Source of the DNA: Kingdonia uniflora | Taxonomy: Eukaryota > Streptophyta > Magnoliopsida > Ranunculales > Circaeasteraceae | Length of the DNA stretch: 64,000 bases | Assembly (NCBI GenBank): GCA_014058105.1 | Contig: JACGCM010000155.1 | Span: 372,001 to 436,000 of the forward strand | Direction of reading: 5' to 3' | Shown here: positions 9,673-21,614 of the stretch, in pieces | Numbering within the stretch: position 1 is the stretch's first letter | Layout: each line of letters begins with the position of its first letter | Notes under the pieces: generated by a model | What the model was told of the DNA's origin: nothing | The model's database searches: none | The model's input: only the letters and a program-made list of their open reading frames with translations | Made by a program: the position numbers and the translations under genes

Positions 9673-11682
9673 CCTAACTGGGACGACCTCTCTTCGTTTG
9701 GCGGGCGCGTCGGCCACTTGCGAGACTCTCGTCTTAAGTACATTGTACAACCGGCTGTGTCTGGTAGGAAATGGACATCTCAGCTAGTCTATCGGAGGTC
9801 TCTCGGATGATCTCATCTCTCCACCTCAGCTGTTCCTCTAACTCAGTCGTGCGATCAACGTATTACCTCGAGCCTTCATATGCCACATACCGTAATCCTT
9901 GGTTTTGATGCCACAACTCATCCGTACTATACGTAGGTGGACACGGGTATGGTACCTGCATCACCGGGATCGGTATCCGTCTACGTTGATCGTTTGGTCC
10001 TGCCACATCCATGAACCATCCCATATCACGTGGATCGTCGGTTGCCTGAACACCATAGTCTTGCACCTGTGAAGACGTAGCTAAACTCGATGTAGGTGGC
10101 AAGATTATATCGGGCCTCACTAGATCACGCCCGACCGACCAAATATTTCCCGTCCTCTTTACTAAAGTGCAACTAATCTTGGGATTTGGATGAACGAGAC
10201 GTCAATATGTCATATAATCTACGTCGAGAACAAGATAATCACGACCATCGTAGAAGTCCATATCCTTCAGACTATGATATAACTCTCGATCGTACCTTGG
10301 GAATTCCATAATCTCCTGAGGGGGGTCATAGGACACACTATCAAGCCCGGTCATCTGACGCATACACCGGTCTCCTAAATACCAAAGCGTACCATGGCCG
10401 TATGAGACTGATACCAATGGAACCTTCTGGGTGCTCAGCTTTGAAGCAACTCTTACCTCTGGACGTTTCAATTTTGTAGACCTGTGCCATGGTTGTCAAT
10501 CTATGTTGGTTCTGTCCTTCCATTCTATCATATCTCTAATCACAACAAAATAGTGATGGATTTCAGCCCCGGTACTCGCCCGTTCATCTCTCCACCCAGA
10601 AATACGAGGATAAATATGGTTAAAGTTTGGTACCTTAACTAGATACATTCCAACCGATAGTACTCGAAGAACCAGTACTCCAACACCGCATAAAATTTGG
10701 TGATCGATTTCTTCACCTTTCCGGGTCTCAGAACTGAGACTTCATTAAGCCCCCTATACAAAGCCGCCATAATCGGCGTACCCTAGTTAAAACCCGACGC
10801 ACCAAGAATATCGTAGTCTGTCAAGGCTACCAGATAACTCGCCCGAAGGGAGGTGACACCATTTGAGAAGAAGAGATTACCCATCATATAGGCAATAAAT
10901 GCCCGTGCATACACGATATCCATTTATGAGTCACAATTGTGGAGATTTCGATTCAAAGGCTCTTGCCACTTTTTTAAATAGGTGAGAGTGATGTTACCGT
11001 ACCTCATGTCAGAGCTTGTGATTCCCGGAAACATCTTTTCTGCTTCCTCTAACTTGGAGTACCACTCGTCATACGGGAGTTCGCGACCCCTCCCAAAAAG
11101 TATGCCCGTTAGCACAACGAAGTTTAATAGTGTGAAACTCAATTCCCCGCAAGGGAAGTGAAAGGTATGGGTGAAAGACCACCACCGCTCCACGAGAGCA
11201 TGAATGAGACGGTTATCCGAGTTTCCCGCATTAATCGAGCAAAAGTCCACAAAATCCATACCATCGACCAACTTCTTCAACGTCGGGTACACGACAATCC
11301 ATCAGTACCACTTCAGTACCTTATCCAATGATCCCCTACACTGTAATTCATCTCGGTTCTGACAAAAAAAACACATTAACTCGTTAGAAGTTCATTCGGG
11401 CATTTCATCGAACACATTGCAATATACGTTAATAACACATGAAATTTACATAAAACTTACTGGTATTTCCTCCGATCCAACAGAATTATGGACCCAGCCG
11501 TCCGGGAGGATATCTACTCGGTTCAACTCATCGTACGATGGGGTGGGATCGTTGTCCGACGTCAATTGTAACGGCCAATTATTTGTGACGTCGGCGTTCC
11601 CCCTTCGTTTTATTTCCGCGTTAGAGTTACGTGTAGTTTTGAAAGCATTTTTCCTCGGTCGCGAACTAGAAGAACCTGACAT
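9673..11682 (-). pseudogene. Plant mobile domain (MAIN-like) protein gene, decayed
   Basis: The start is ATG at 11682 (78-aa Ser/Arg-rich first exon ending near 11459 at a GTAAGT donor). An acceptor (TTGTCAG) lies about 100 bases on. The block 11292-10924 contains the signature ALVERWW, then THTFHFPCGE and LLNFVVLTGI, matching the plant mobile domain found in MAIN/MAIL proteins and in Mutator-associated genes. Later blocks (10471-10202, 10120-9863) continue to a basic tail ending in RGRPS and TAG at 9673-9675. Stops and frame changes separate the blocks. It has no sign of intact function. Likely a transposon-borne family member. Confidence 0.7.
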
Positions 11683-12253
11683 TTTGAAGTGATTAATGGA
11701 GGAAATGGGTTGGGAAACTTGTGGAGTAAGGTTGGGTATGCTAAGTTAATGCCTTGGATATGCTAATATGTTGGATATGCTAATGTCTTAATGCCAATGC
11801 CTTATAAGAATAAGCCTAAAAGACTTGAAACCAAAATAAGCCTAAAAACCTCAAGGTGATGTCGGGCGGTTTTGAACCGCGCAGCTAATTATTTTTTTTT
11901 AAAAACGTGGCATTTTCCTATTGGTTGAACTCTACGCGCAGTTTAGAACTGCGCTGGGACTTTGGTTCGTGAGATTGAAACACGTGGGAGGATCTGGGCC
12001 GTCCATTTCAAGTGCGCGGTTCAGAAGTGCGCGGGGTGAATTGAAAACTGATGTGGGGTGGATTGGATTCACTTCAAATTCATCCAATCCACCCTTTTGA
12101 CTGCTGTGGATGCTTAGCTATTCTCATTAGAGCAGTATGGCCCAGAAATGAAGTCTTCTCCTGTTTAACAGTAGCCTCAATGAGCAAAAAATGCCATTGC
12201 TTTAGTGCCATAACTATCAATCACTTCCACTGCTCTATAGGGTAGCCTCAGTT
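11683..12253. other. Intergenic with GC-rich inverted motifs
   Basis: No gene seen. Three GC-rich motifs stand out in otherwise AT-rich DNA: cggttttgaaccgcgc (about 11867), gcgcagtttagaactgcgc (about 11937) and gcgcggttcagaagtgcgcg (about 12014). Each can fold on itself around a short loop. Short direct repeats (ggatatgctaat) occur at 11756-11780. Confidence 0.5.
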
Positions 12254-12442
12254 ATGCAGGCAAAGATGAGTTTGCATTTGAAAGATGTACAAGCTCATAT
12301 AAGTTTACCCACAAAGTTTGCTCACGATGATGCTTTGGAACTCGGTCTGAGACTTGAGGCCGTGAGCGCATTTGAACTTCAAACTAGCGAATTCTGCTAC
12401 AAAAATTCTAGTCATGGATTTGCTAGCTCTGTGGAAAAATGA
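12254..12442 (+). pseudogene. Possible decayed duplicate of the TPR gene's first repeat
   Basis: A 62-codon ORF whose middle (KFAHDDALELGLR, then AFELQTSEF) resembles residues of the TPR gene about 500 bases downstream (EKYAREYDYEEALKLTLK, then AFELENAEF) in the same orientation and order. The match is partial and by eye, with an extra short insert. It may be a remnant of a tandem duplication of the gene's 5' end. The sequence 12443-12728 that follows is the presumed promoter and leader of the TPR gene, with a (CT)n tract at 12691-12709. Confidence 0.35.
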
Positions 12443-12728
12443 ATTTGCTCTCTCCCAATTAGCTATAAACTATTTTAAAATGAACTAAGCAAAGTTAATC
12501 ATACGTAAATAGTTGGAGTTTTAATTACACCATCCAAGTTTCGACTTACCGCGTAAAATTGTATTAAGTGACTTTCGGTCGTTTACCACCCTGGTTGTCC
12601 TATACTAGTTCAAGTCTACTCAAAACAGATTAAAATCATCCCGGATCACATCGACCTGTTTTCTTCCCTCCCAAGTTCAATTGAAGAGAACCTCTCTCTC
12701 TCTCTCTCAGTTTCTAGGGTTGGCGAAC

Positions 12729-13759
12729 ATGAGTAGATCTACGCGAGATCATCTCCTGAAGGAGAAGAGGAGATTGAACCCCAACAATGCTGAGTCTCAC
12801 ATACCTTTGGCTGAAAAGTACGCTCGCGAGTACGACTATGAAGAGGCTTTGAAACTCACTCTCAAGGCATTTGAGCTTGAAAATGCTGAATTCAAGCGAA
12901 ACAGTACTCCTGGTAAGGGTTTCAAACTCACTGAAACATTAAATGCTCTTACATTGTTTTACACTTCTTTGGGTGACCATGAAGAATCATTGGGGAGGAG
13001 TGCTTTGAGAATGAAGATTTTGAAGGATTTGGGGTTTCATTCTGAGCTTATTGAAGCCAGAATCCAACATGGGGATCTGTTAATTGAAATGGGGAAGTTG
13101 GATGATGCCCTAAATCACTTCTTGGGTATTGAAGGGGAGACTGGGGAAGGGAGTGCGGGTAGAGCTTCGGTTTATGCGCAGATGGCTAAGGTGCTGTATA
13201 AGCAAGGGAAGGTTGGTGTTGCGAAGAAGCGTTTGGCGATGGGTACAAAGATTTTGGAGAAGTTAAGGACGGAAGATGCGGTAGTTTATAACACGGGATC
13301 GAATGCTAGGGTGTTTTATGATATTGGCGGTATTTACGAAAAGATGAATGAATTTGCATTGACTGCGGATAGTTTGGGGAAGGCACTCATGATTGTGGAG
13401 AAGCTCCCAAAGGCGTTGGCTAGTACGCAGCAATGGATGCTTATGCTGAGTTCTAGGATTGGGGAATCTTTAGTTAAATGTGAGGAAATAGCTAAGACCC
13501 CGCTAGGGATTCAATATTTAAATGATGGCGTGAAGATTCTTAAGGAACATATTAAGGCCGGGTCAAAGTTTCTTGAGAAGGACTTAGCGGTTTCTTACAA
13601 TAGTTTGGGAATAGCGTATAATCAGATGGACAGTGAGGAGAAAGCTATAGAGATGTTTCTTAAGGCTAGAAACCTGACAATTTCTTTCCGTGGCCCGAAT
13701 CATCAAGATTCTCTTTTTTCAGGTGCAAACCTTGCTGCACTCTATGCTCAATTAGGGAG
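12729..13759 (+). CDS. TPR-repeat protein, first (main) exon
   Basis: Encodes about 343 residues from ATG 12729; the frame is open upstream but only via a TTG at 12681, and the CT-rich leader argues for 12729. The protein is helical with several TPR-like pairs: AEKYAREYDYEEALKLTLKA (residues about 24-43), a repeat around 65-95 (LTLFYTSLGDHEESL), QMAKVLYKQGKVGVAKKRL (about 150-170), DIGGIYEKMNEFALTADSLG (about 200-220), and YNSLGIAYNQMDSEEKAIEM near the C-terminus. TPR arrays are protein-binding scaffolds, related in style to kinesin-light-chain-like and nephrocystin-like plant proteins; the partner is unknown. The genomic ORF runs to TAA at 13767, but a strong donor (GGGAG/GTCAGA) at 13760 suggests splicing to 18830. 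Confidence 0.85.
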
Positions 13760-16700
13760 GTCAGATTAAGATAAATTGTTATGGTAGTTTATTATCCTGT
13801 TTATTACCAAATTTTGCATCATGCTTAGTATGTTGTCTTATGAATATGTAATATGTGAGTAGATGATGTTTAAAGATCCATGAATTGTTCTTCATAATGT
13901 AATATTTAGGTGCTCAATACATAATTTTGGTGTCTGATTAGACTTAAAGAGCCTGACAAGAGCACATAGTCGACACATATTTTTTTCGTAAGACATGCAT
14001 ATACAAAGTGTATATAAATTAAGGGAATATTGATAGTACTACTACCATTTGTTCCATCTATGTAGAAGAATTGACCAACTGGGTATACATATGGTAAGAG
14101 TCATAAAATCTAGTTACCCTAAAATTCCTTAAAAACTTGTGCGCAAAGCATCTAGCAAACTATATTATGTCCACAGAAAAAAAAGAGAGTTGGAGAATTA
14201 TTCTAGAAAGTGTAGATCATGTGTGTAGCACCTAGTTTGTCAGTTAATAATTAGAAAAATATAAATCCGGCATAAGAAAAGTACTAACATATTGAAAATG
14301 TATTATAGAATATATGGAACAGTATGTATTGAATGTCTAGAACCTTGTTTGTTAGTTAACAAATAAAAATATCAAAAAATTCAGCATGAAAAAAGTTCCA
14401 ACATACTTAAAATTCACATATTTATAGTGTATTTTACAATATGGAATAGTATCTATTAAATGGGAACACTACGCTGAGGTAAAAACACATATGTATGATA
14501 CATCATATTCAGAAACACACAAGTTTACACGTTTCTTGGTTACAGCTAACATGATAGCAGCTTGTAACTGAGTCTGTCGGTTGTCTACTTTAGTCTGAAA
14601 CAAAGAAATGGACAAAGTGTAAACGTCCGGAGTTGATTGGTCGTTATTGGATGAAGAATTGAGAGCGGAGGATATTTCATAAAACCTTGAATCACGAGGT
14701 TACTTTGGCTTCAAGAAGTTTGTTTGATTCTTCGAAGAAGATCTAGGGTCTTGAATCCCAAAGAACAACTAGCATTAGATTACTGAAGCCACTTTCTGGC
14801 GTGAGTTACACGTACTAAATAACGTTAGTTAGTGGTTGTTAAGATTTTAATGGATGATTTTAGTTAGTTGATTTTGAGTTAAGGTTGAACAGTTATAAGT
14901 TACAGTACTATATTTGTGATTTTTTCATTAGTTTTTGAGATAAGGCTGTCGTTACTCATATAGATACCGTTATGCTAATGTTTTTGAGATTGGATACCTC
15001 TTAGTCATGTGTTTTTGCACTGAAGTGAAGTATGTTTCTCGAATTCCACCAGTTGACCTGGGATAGCTCCTATCTCCAATTACTCTCTTTGCCAGGTTTT
15101 TGTATTTCCCTGTTTTATTCTTCTGGTATTTTAGTTTCATCAAAATTCTATTGTGTATTTCAGTAAGTGAAGTAGGGTTTTCTATAAATAAGGCATGCAG
15201 CCTCTTTTTAGTTAGGTGGTTGTTTTTTGATCTTTTAATGGAGGGTTTTAGTTGGTTGAATATTACTTAAGTTTGATTAGTTGTAAGTGAGAGAAGTTGA
15301 TGGAAAATGGATGTTCCCTTAAATCCTTATCTGGGGTTGTTGATTGATGATGGGTCCCGATTTATTCTTCGTGTGCTCTAATTTGTAGCTTCCAGTGAGT
15401 TGTTTCACACAACTTTTATCCCAGTCAATTTAGTAATTCAAAAATGTTTAATCAGTACTAAGAAATCCCCTTATAGTGTAAGGATTCCTAATTCTACTCA
15501 AATAAAAATTTGAAATTCCTAAACCAAATCATGTTACACTTCTAAAGACCTTAAACTTAAGCATAAAAGTAAATTACTCAAATCTTTGCCCTATAAAATG
15601 GAAATCAAATGAAAGATAAAATAATTCACTTTGCTGACTGCCTCAAATAAATCGGTAGTCTAATTTTCAATCGGGTGGACCCTTTTTCTGTTTCAGGAAT
15701 TATTCATGTAATTGCTATGGGTACACCTGATTTGAACACCCTGGACTCGGGGTAGCTTTGGGCTTGGGTGTAGAGCTCCTGTACCAAGAATAAGATTTTA
15801 GAGGACTTTGGGCATGTGGGATTCTTTAGTAGAAAATAAGATTATCCAGGTTGTGAGGTGAACTGAAGTGGATTCTTCCAAGGAAATGATCTTTGGATAA
15901 AGAAACCAATGAGATTGAGTGAAGTGCTTTTTGGGATCTTTAGTGTTTCAAGCAAGAGATGGTAATGTTTGGAATTGGGTCTTTGTTTCTATGTTTTACG
16001 TCTTGAGTTCACCTGGAGCAATTAGTAAATGGTCTATAATTTCTATGTGAACGTGGTGTTTGGAAGGATATTATCAGGATTAACAAGGCTTTCAAGTATA
16101 GCGTGCATAAGTTCTGGAAGGATTCGATCACGATAAGGTTTCTGGCAGGATAGATGGCTTTTTTTTAACTCATTATTAAGAGAAGCTTTCACATTTTATT
16201 CCGGCTGTCAGACTATCATTGACTTAATAGTTTAAAATATGAACACATGGATCATAAAGTGGTCTACTGAGATCTTCACTTTTGTAAGAGACAAGGAGTA
16301 TAGATGATTTGGAAAGTGTCTTTTGTGTTATATCGTTCGGTTTCAAATTCTATCCTCTCCTAAGGGAAGAGATGGAAGACTTAAACTTGTCAATGAGCTG
16401 GATATGATCACACGAGGATCTCAAAATCTGCTACGCAAAATCGGAGCGACCAATTTTGGTCCATGTGAAAATTTGACCAAGAATTTGTTAACTACCTTTT
16501 ATCTATTGTCCTTTTGATGGAAGTATTTGAGTTCATCCATTCGCAGAATGAGGCATCTGCTCGTATCATCCTAATTCGATTAAGATCTCTTTTATGGATG
16601 GCTTCTCCATAAAGCAGTTGTTTCAGTTATGTGGTTTGAGCGGAAGTTGGAAAGCAAAGGGAATATGAAGAAAGTAGTCGTGATATCCATCAAAGTTTTA

Positions 16701-18829
16701 ATAGTGGTGCAAAATCGATAGAGATTCAGGGGTGGTTTGTAACTTCTTGATTGGTCTATTCGAAAGGATTTTGACGGTCCGTAGCTGATTAGCTCTCAAG
16801 TCTCTTGTGTTTTCTTTCTTACTTCTGAATTATGCCTCCTCTTTCTGGCATTTTTTTCTTGGCCATGTCTGTTTTTCTTGTAGCTTATATTTGCTTACTC
16901 GTCCTTACTATTCCTAATAATTATTCGAAAATAAAACATGTTCACAGGGCGTGTTGCAGAATATGCATTATAAAGCATATTGGTTCCATCGAATAGGTCA
17001 CTTCAAGCCCTCCACAAATAGAATAGGAAGGGTTGGGGCTACTTAACTCCAAGTATCCTAACTTTTGTTTTGAAGCAATTAAGATTTCTCCTAAAAATGC
17101 CCAATGAAAAATGTTACATCTTAACAGTTTAACTTTTCCATGTAGCTTAAATGGTACTTTTCAGCAACAAAAGCTCCATCGTGCTCCTACAATGTTGCAA
17201 CCATCTACTGAGATGATTGAACATCTGTATAACAGGTGTGGCTGGTTCTGAGTTTCAATTGTAGTTTGAAAGTGATGGAGGTTTAGTCGGGATTATTCGA
17301 GAATCCTCCTACTTTTGTTGAGGAAGCGAGTCCAATGACTACTCACAGTGTTTTTGACGAGGAATTATAGATTAACTACAAAACAACTTTTCAATGAGAG
17401 GCCATTTTTGTAGTCTGGTTGAGGTTCTTGAAGGCGTTGTCTGCTTCGTGCAACCCGCTAGAGATAGAGGTGGTATGCTTTTAGTAGAGATGAAAATTGG
17501 ATGATTCGTGGCAAATAGATGGCGTTAGATAGTTCAAAGAAATCAGATTGGTCGTGCTTGAAAAAGGAAAAAACTGGTAGGAAGGGAGGAGCAGGTAGAG
17601 TAACCATTTATATTCATTCTTACCAAAGTTGAATTGTTTGGTCGGGTTTTAATACTCTGAAGGCTTGAAAATCTTCTCAAAAAACAATAAAGAATGCCAT
17701 TAGGATTGCTGTTAGGTCGCAGATTCCACAGTCCAAATAAATACTTCTTCTTAGTGTGTACGTGCAAAGTGCAGGAAAGGAGATTATGTACAATCCTCAA
17801 TTAGGCAGATTTTGAAAGCTATACAGATTTTCTTGTTAGTTGCCTGGATATTCACAGCTTTTTTGATCTCCTCATTGATATCCATGTTCAACCATCCCAA
17901 CTGATCCTGATCCAGGAAAATATATGGACGTGCACTGAAAGTAATATGAATTTACAGTTTTGAGATCTCGGTTCAGATTGGAAAAATGACCCGTCTAGAT
18001 ATGTTGTTAGTTTTTCTCTATTCTTTTCAAGGGAGATATATTGTCAGATTTGTAATGGACACAGATTATTGTTGTCTCCTAGGTTGAGCTTGAAGTACTC
18101 ACTTGCGGTTCCAAAAACTTAAATGGTTTAATATCTCATTTGACTCCCTCTCCCATTTTACCCTTTGCCATGAGGCCTTACTAAAATCTGATATGGTGAA
18201 CATCTGAGTCCTTTTGTGATATCTACTTTAGAAGGAAATATATTTTCATGATAACATAAACAGGGGACCCATATTATTTTCTTTGTTAATATTATTATTA
18301 TTCGTAGACCTATTAGCCAATATATCCTAATGTCTTGTTTTAAAATACCAATATTATTTGAAATATGGGTTGATTTATCAATCGGCTGATATATCATGGA
18401 TGAACTATATCAAAACTGAATCAGTTTGAACCAGCAGAATCTCCTCCAACATATCCGCAAAAATAGCAGACACCACCAATTGACACGTTAGTAGGAAAGT
18501 TATTTTCTTAGTTCTTGTTGATATTTAACTGCTGCCTTCTAAATACCAGCATTTGTTCTTAATTTCCTTCTACCATCAGTTTGGACTTCTGGAGTTCTGC
18601 TGATAGAACTCTGAGAGATACTTTTATATAAAAAAAAATTCTTTCAATGTAGGCTTGTTTTGCTATTTCTTCATCTTACTATGTTTGATTTATTCATGAG
18701 TAGGCAATTAAGCAAAAAATCATGCTCATACTTTCTATTTGATAACACGTTTGTTTATCTCCTAGCTTTTGTTTTTTTGTTAAGTTGAACAAATTGACTG
18801 ATATACCTTTACTTCTTTTATGGGTGTAG
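13760..18829 (+). other. Proposed 5.07-kb intron of the TPR gene
   Basis: Begins GTCAGA and ends in a pyrimidine-rich tract with GTAG (ttcttttatgggtgtag). It is AT-rich, with no coding stretch I can support on either strand; the few ORFs of 60-85 codons look random. It may hold very old transposon debris, which I cannot classify. An additional small exon inside cannot be excluded. Confidence 0.55.
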
Positions 18830-18968
18830 AATTTCGCTTGCAATAGAAGTGACGAGGGAAGTCGTTAAAGGTTGGGAAAGCCATGGACCTAGTGCACAGG
18901 AAGAGTGCAGGAAGGCTCGCTGTCAACTTGAAGTGCTGGAGGGTGCAGCTAGGATCTTTGCTGGATGA
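18830..18968 (+). CDS. TPR-repeat protein, proposed last exon
   Basis: Joining AG at 13758-13759 to A at 18830 completes an Arg codon and keeps the frame open for 45 residues (ISLAIEVTREVVKGWESHGP, then SAQEECRKARCQLEVLEGAA) to TGA at 18966-18968. The peptide is amphipathic and reads as a final helix pair, as expected after the last TPR of exon 1. Together the two exons give 389 residues. An AATAAA lies 66 bases after the stop. The acceptor, the phase match and the poly(A) signal support the join; a transcript is needed to rule out other exons between. Confidence 0.6.
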
Positions 18969-19033
18969 TGCACCTCAATCCAATTATCTTTAGAATACAT
19001 CAACTACTTATTAGTAAGCTAGCTATGGGACGA

Positions 19034-19039
19034 AATAAA
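19034..19039 (+). terminator. Candidate polyadenylation signal of the TPR gene
   Basis: AATAAA in acgaaataaataac, 66 bases after the proposed TGA, in a T/A-rich context. It supports 18830-18968 being the terminal exon. Confidence 0.4.
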
Positions 19040-20188
19040 TAACTGACCTTCAAAGTACTTTTGGAAAACCTACGTCAAGCTTATACCTAACGAAATGCTA
19101 TCTACAGTAAAATAGCTTCTTTTTGGTAACTACAAAATCTGAATATATGTTAATGGTTCTACTGTTACTGGTAACTGTCAATATGATATGAAATGTTGTT
19201 ACTTTTCTCTGTTACTCAGTATATTGAATTGCAATCTACCTTTCTAGTGACTCTCTGTACATGAGCACACTGCACCCAGTTGATTTCTGTTTAAGAATGC
19301 TGTATTGCATCCCTATCGTTCACTGAGTATCCTTTCATTGCTTCTTGCTAATCTTATTACTCACCTTATTAGTTATTAGTGTGTAAGAAGCATTCATGTG
19401 ACTTGTTTAAGTTTCTCCTTGAATAGCCCTGCAGACTTGAATATGGCAACGTAGTTGGCCTTATCATAGCTAGCTATGTGACTTATGCAAATGAATTACC
19501 AGAAGTGTGCTATGGATGAAGGGACCTGCTAGGATGCTTGACATTTCTAGATTAGGTGTACAAGTTATTCTTTCTTAGCTATTCTTCGTTATTATGAAAG
19601 TCTGATTTGGGTAAGGGATCTTATAGGAGTATATGCATGTAAGTTGTTCTTTCCTCTGATGGTTTCAGTTGTTATTACTTTTATTAGGTGACCTAGCGAG
19701 GGTAGCTTGTATGTGGGGGTCCTAAGTATGTGGAAGAACTCTCCGTGCAAGCCAAAACTTCTGTAGCTCTGTTGCTGTCATCTCCACGGCTCTGTAGAGC
19801 AGCATTGGTGCTGTAGCTGTTACTTCTATTTCCTCTGTGATGTCTCTTCGATACCGCTTGCTATAGCTATTTGTGTATACCTTTAGGCTAGAAAGGGTAT
19901 GCGACAATTAAGCAAAAATGCATGCATGCCTGTTATTAAATGGCAATTGATGTCAGTGCAAGGTCCAGTCTATAGAGATCCCTTGGTTTAGGCTAGTTAC
20001 CATTATTTTCGTAACATAGCTGTCTCCTACATCTGTAGTCGGTTTCGGCAATATTCATTGTGTGCCATGCCAATTTTAATTTGAGGTTTTCTGACTAGTA
20101 AAAGCTGTTTGGGTGTGTAAAGCACTTGTTGCACCTATTAAAAGTTGCAATGTAATTATATCCTTTTGGCATTATGCTTGGCAACAAT
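19040..20188. other. Intergenic, no gene seen
   Basis: Downstream of the TPR gene and upstream of the tRNA. AT-rich, with only short ORFs that show no domain. No repeat boundary recognised. Confidence 0.4.
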
Positions 20189-20262
20189 GTTGATATGGCC
20201 GAGTTGGTCTAAGGCGCCAGATTAAGGTTCTGGTCCGAAAGGGCGTGGGTTCCACTGTCAAC
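20189..20262 (+). tRNA. tRNA-Leu(AAG) with deleted T loop, probable pseudogene
   Basis: The acceptor strand GTTGATA pairs with TGTCAAC. The D arm GGCCGAGTTGGTC, anticodon arm CCAGATTAAGGTTCTGG (anticodon AAG) and Leu-type variable arm are intact. The T arm reads GTGGGTTCCAC, where plant tRNA-Leu has GTGGGTTCAAATCCCAC, so six bases (AAATCC) are missing. That removes the T loop and half of the internal promoter B box; the gene is therefore probably not transcribed into a usable tRNA. The missing bases, with the rest of the tRNA 3' end, reappear at 20555-20571 at the start of the second duplication unit. Confidence 0.75.
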
Positions 20263-20866
20263 ATTTGATTTTTTCTATGACTTTTTAACCAAACCAACTG
20301 GAATATTTCACAATTTTTTATTATTTTTATGATCAAGCCAAATCGAAAAACGGCAATATTTCGAATTATATATACTATATCAAAGTAAAAAGATTATTAA
20401 GTAATGCACATGGAAATATCAAAGTAAAAGTAAAAAGAACATAACTATTAAGTAATACACATGGAACAAATTATGTGTATTAAAGTAAAAAAAATACATT
20501 AACAAATTAGAGATAGCTCACCCCAGTCCTCAGTCGGAATCCCTAATACATTAACAAATCCCACTGTCAACATTTGATTTTTTTCTATGACTTTTTAACC
20601 AAACCAACTAGAATATTTCACAATTTTTTATTATTTTTATGATCAAGCCAAATCGAAAAACGTCAATCTTTCGAATTATATATACTATATCAAAGTAAAA
20701 AGATTATTAAGTAATGCACATGGAACTATCAAAGTAAAAGTAAAAAGAACATAACTATTTAGTAATACACATGAAACGAATTATGTGTATTAAAGTAAAA
20801 AAAATACATTAACAAATTAAAGATAGCTCACCTCAGTCCTCAGTTAAAATCCCCAATTCATTTTCA
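20252..20866. repeat. 307-bp tandem duplication starting inside the tRNA 3' end
   Basis: Two units, about 20252-20558 and 20559-20866, both beginning with ccactgtcaacatttgattt (the tRNA 3' end plus flank) and running through the same sequence to tcagtc/tcagtt-aatccc. They differ at roughly a dozen positions plus small length changes. The second unit is preceded by aaat, restoring the full aaatcccactgtcaaca tRNA tail. No coding content. Confidence 0.85.
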
Positions 20867-21542
20867 AAGACCCAAATCTTTTAACAATTACGAGAGAACA
20901 AACATATACCTTTGTAAAACAAAAACAACAACAAAACAAATAGAAGTTGTAAAAAATCTTAGGAACAATTAATTGAATTAATACTAGAGTCTACCCAACA
21001 AATGATTTTTACCCAAATTAACAATTAAGTAAAATAGAAAAAAATGATGGAGATGGAGATGGAGAGAGGTCGCACCTTCAACTATCTGCGAAAGTGATTA
21101 AAATCCTCAAATTTATGGAAAAGTAATTAGCAACCCATATATACTATAAATAAACAATTCGAAACCTAACTAAATAGTTGATTATAATCCTAAAATATTG
21201 GGAAAGAATCATGGGGAGTGGGGAAGAGAATCGTGGGGAGGAGGTAAGCCAATTTTGCAATTGAAAATTTCGAGGGAGAATCATGGTAGCTTCAAATCGC
21301 AGGAGAGAATCGTGGGGAGGAGAGAATCATGGGGGAGAGAGTAGTAAGAAAGGAAAGGGAATTGGGAAGGAGGGAAAGTCGAAATTGTATTTGCGGGAAA
21401 ACATTAGTGATGAAGGGAGAAGGAAATTAGTCTTGAGAAAAATGAGAAATGCCAAATAAAACTTCTAAGAATGTAGTTGTGCATTAACGACAGTAATTTA
21501 AGTCATTGGTCATAGTCGTTTTTTCTTGTTTTTGGTGTAGTG
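20867..21542 (+). mobile_element. CACTA-type transposon right end (left end not found)
   Basis: The terminal sequence tttttggtgtagtg at 21529-21542 is the inverse of a CACTACACCAAAAA terminus typical of plant CACTA elements. The subterminal DNA has the motif acgacagtaatttaagtc and the related gtcatagtcgtt. Upstream (21040-21360) are G-rich repeats of the phrase gaatc[ag]tggggag. I could not find a matching CACTAC end to the left, so the left limit given is arbitrary and the element may be truncated. Confidence 0.5.
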
Positions 21543-21614
21543 CAAAATAAAATACTACCCCTTCTTATACTACCTAGATGTTCTAGACCCAAGACACCCT
21601 AACTGTCACAATAT

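Noticed and set aside
15690..17810. Transposon debris in the TPR intron
   Set aside because: Short ORFs such as 16323-16517 and 17543-17800 give no recognisable motif; I could not assign a family.
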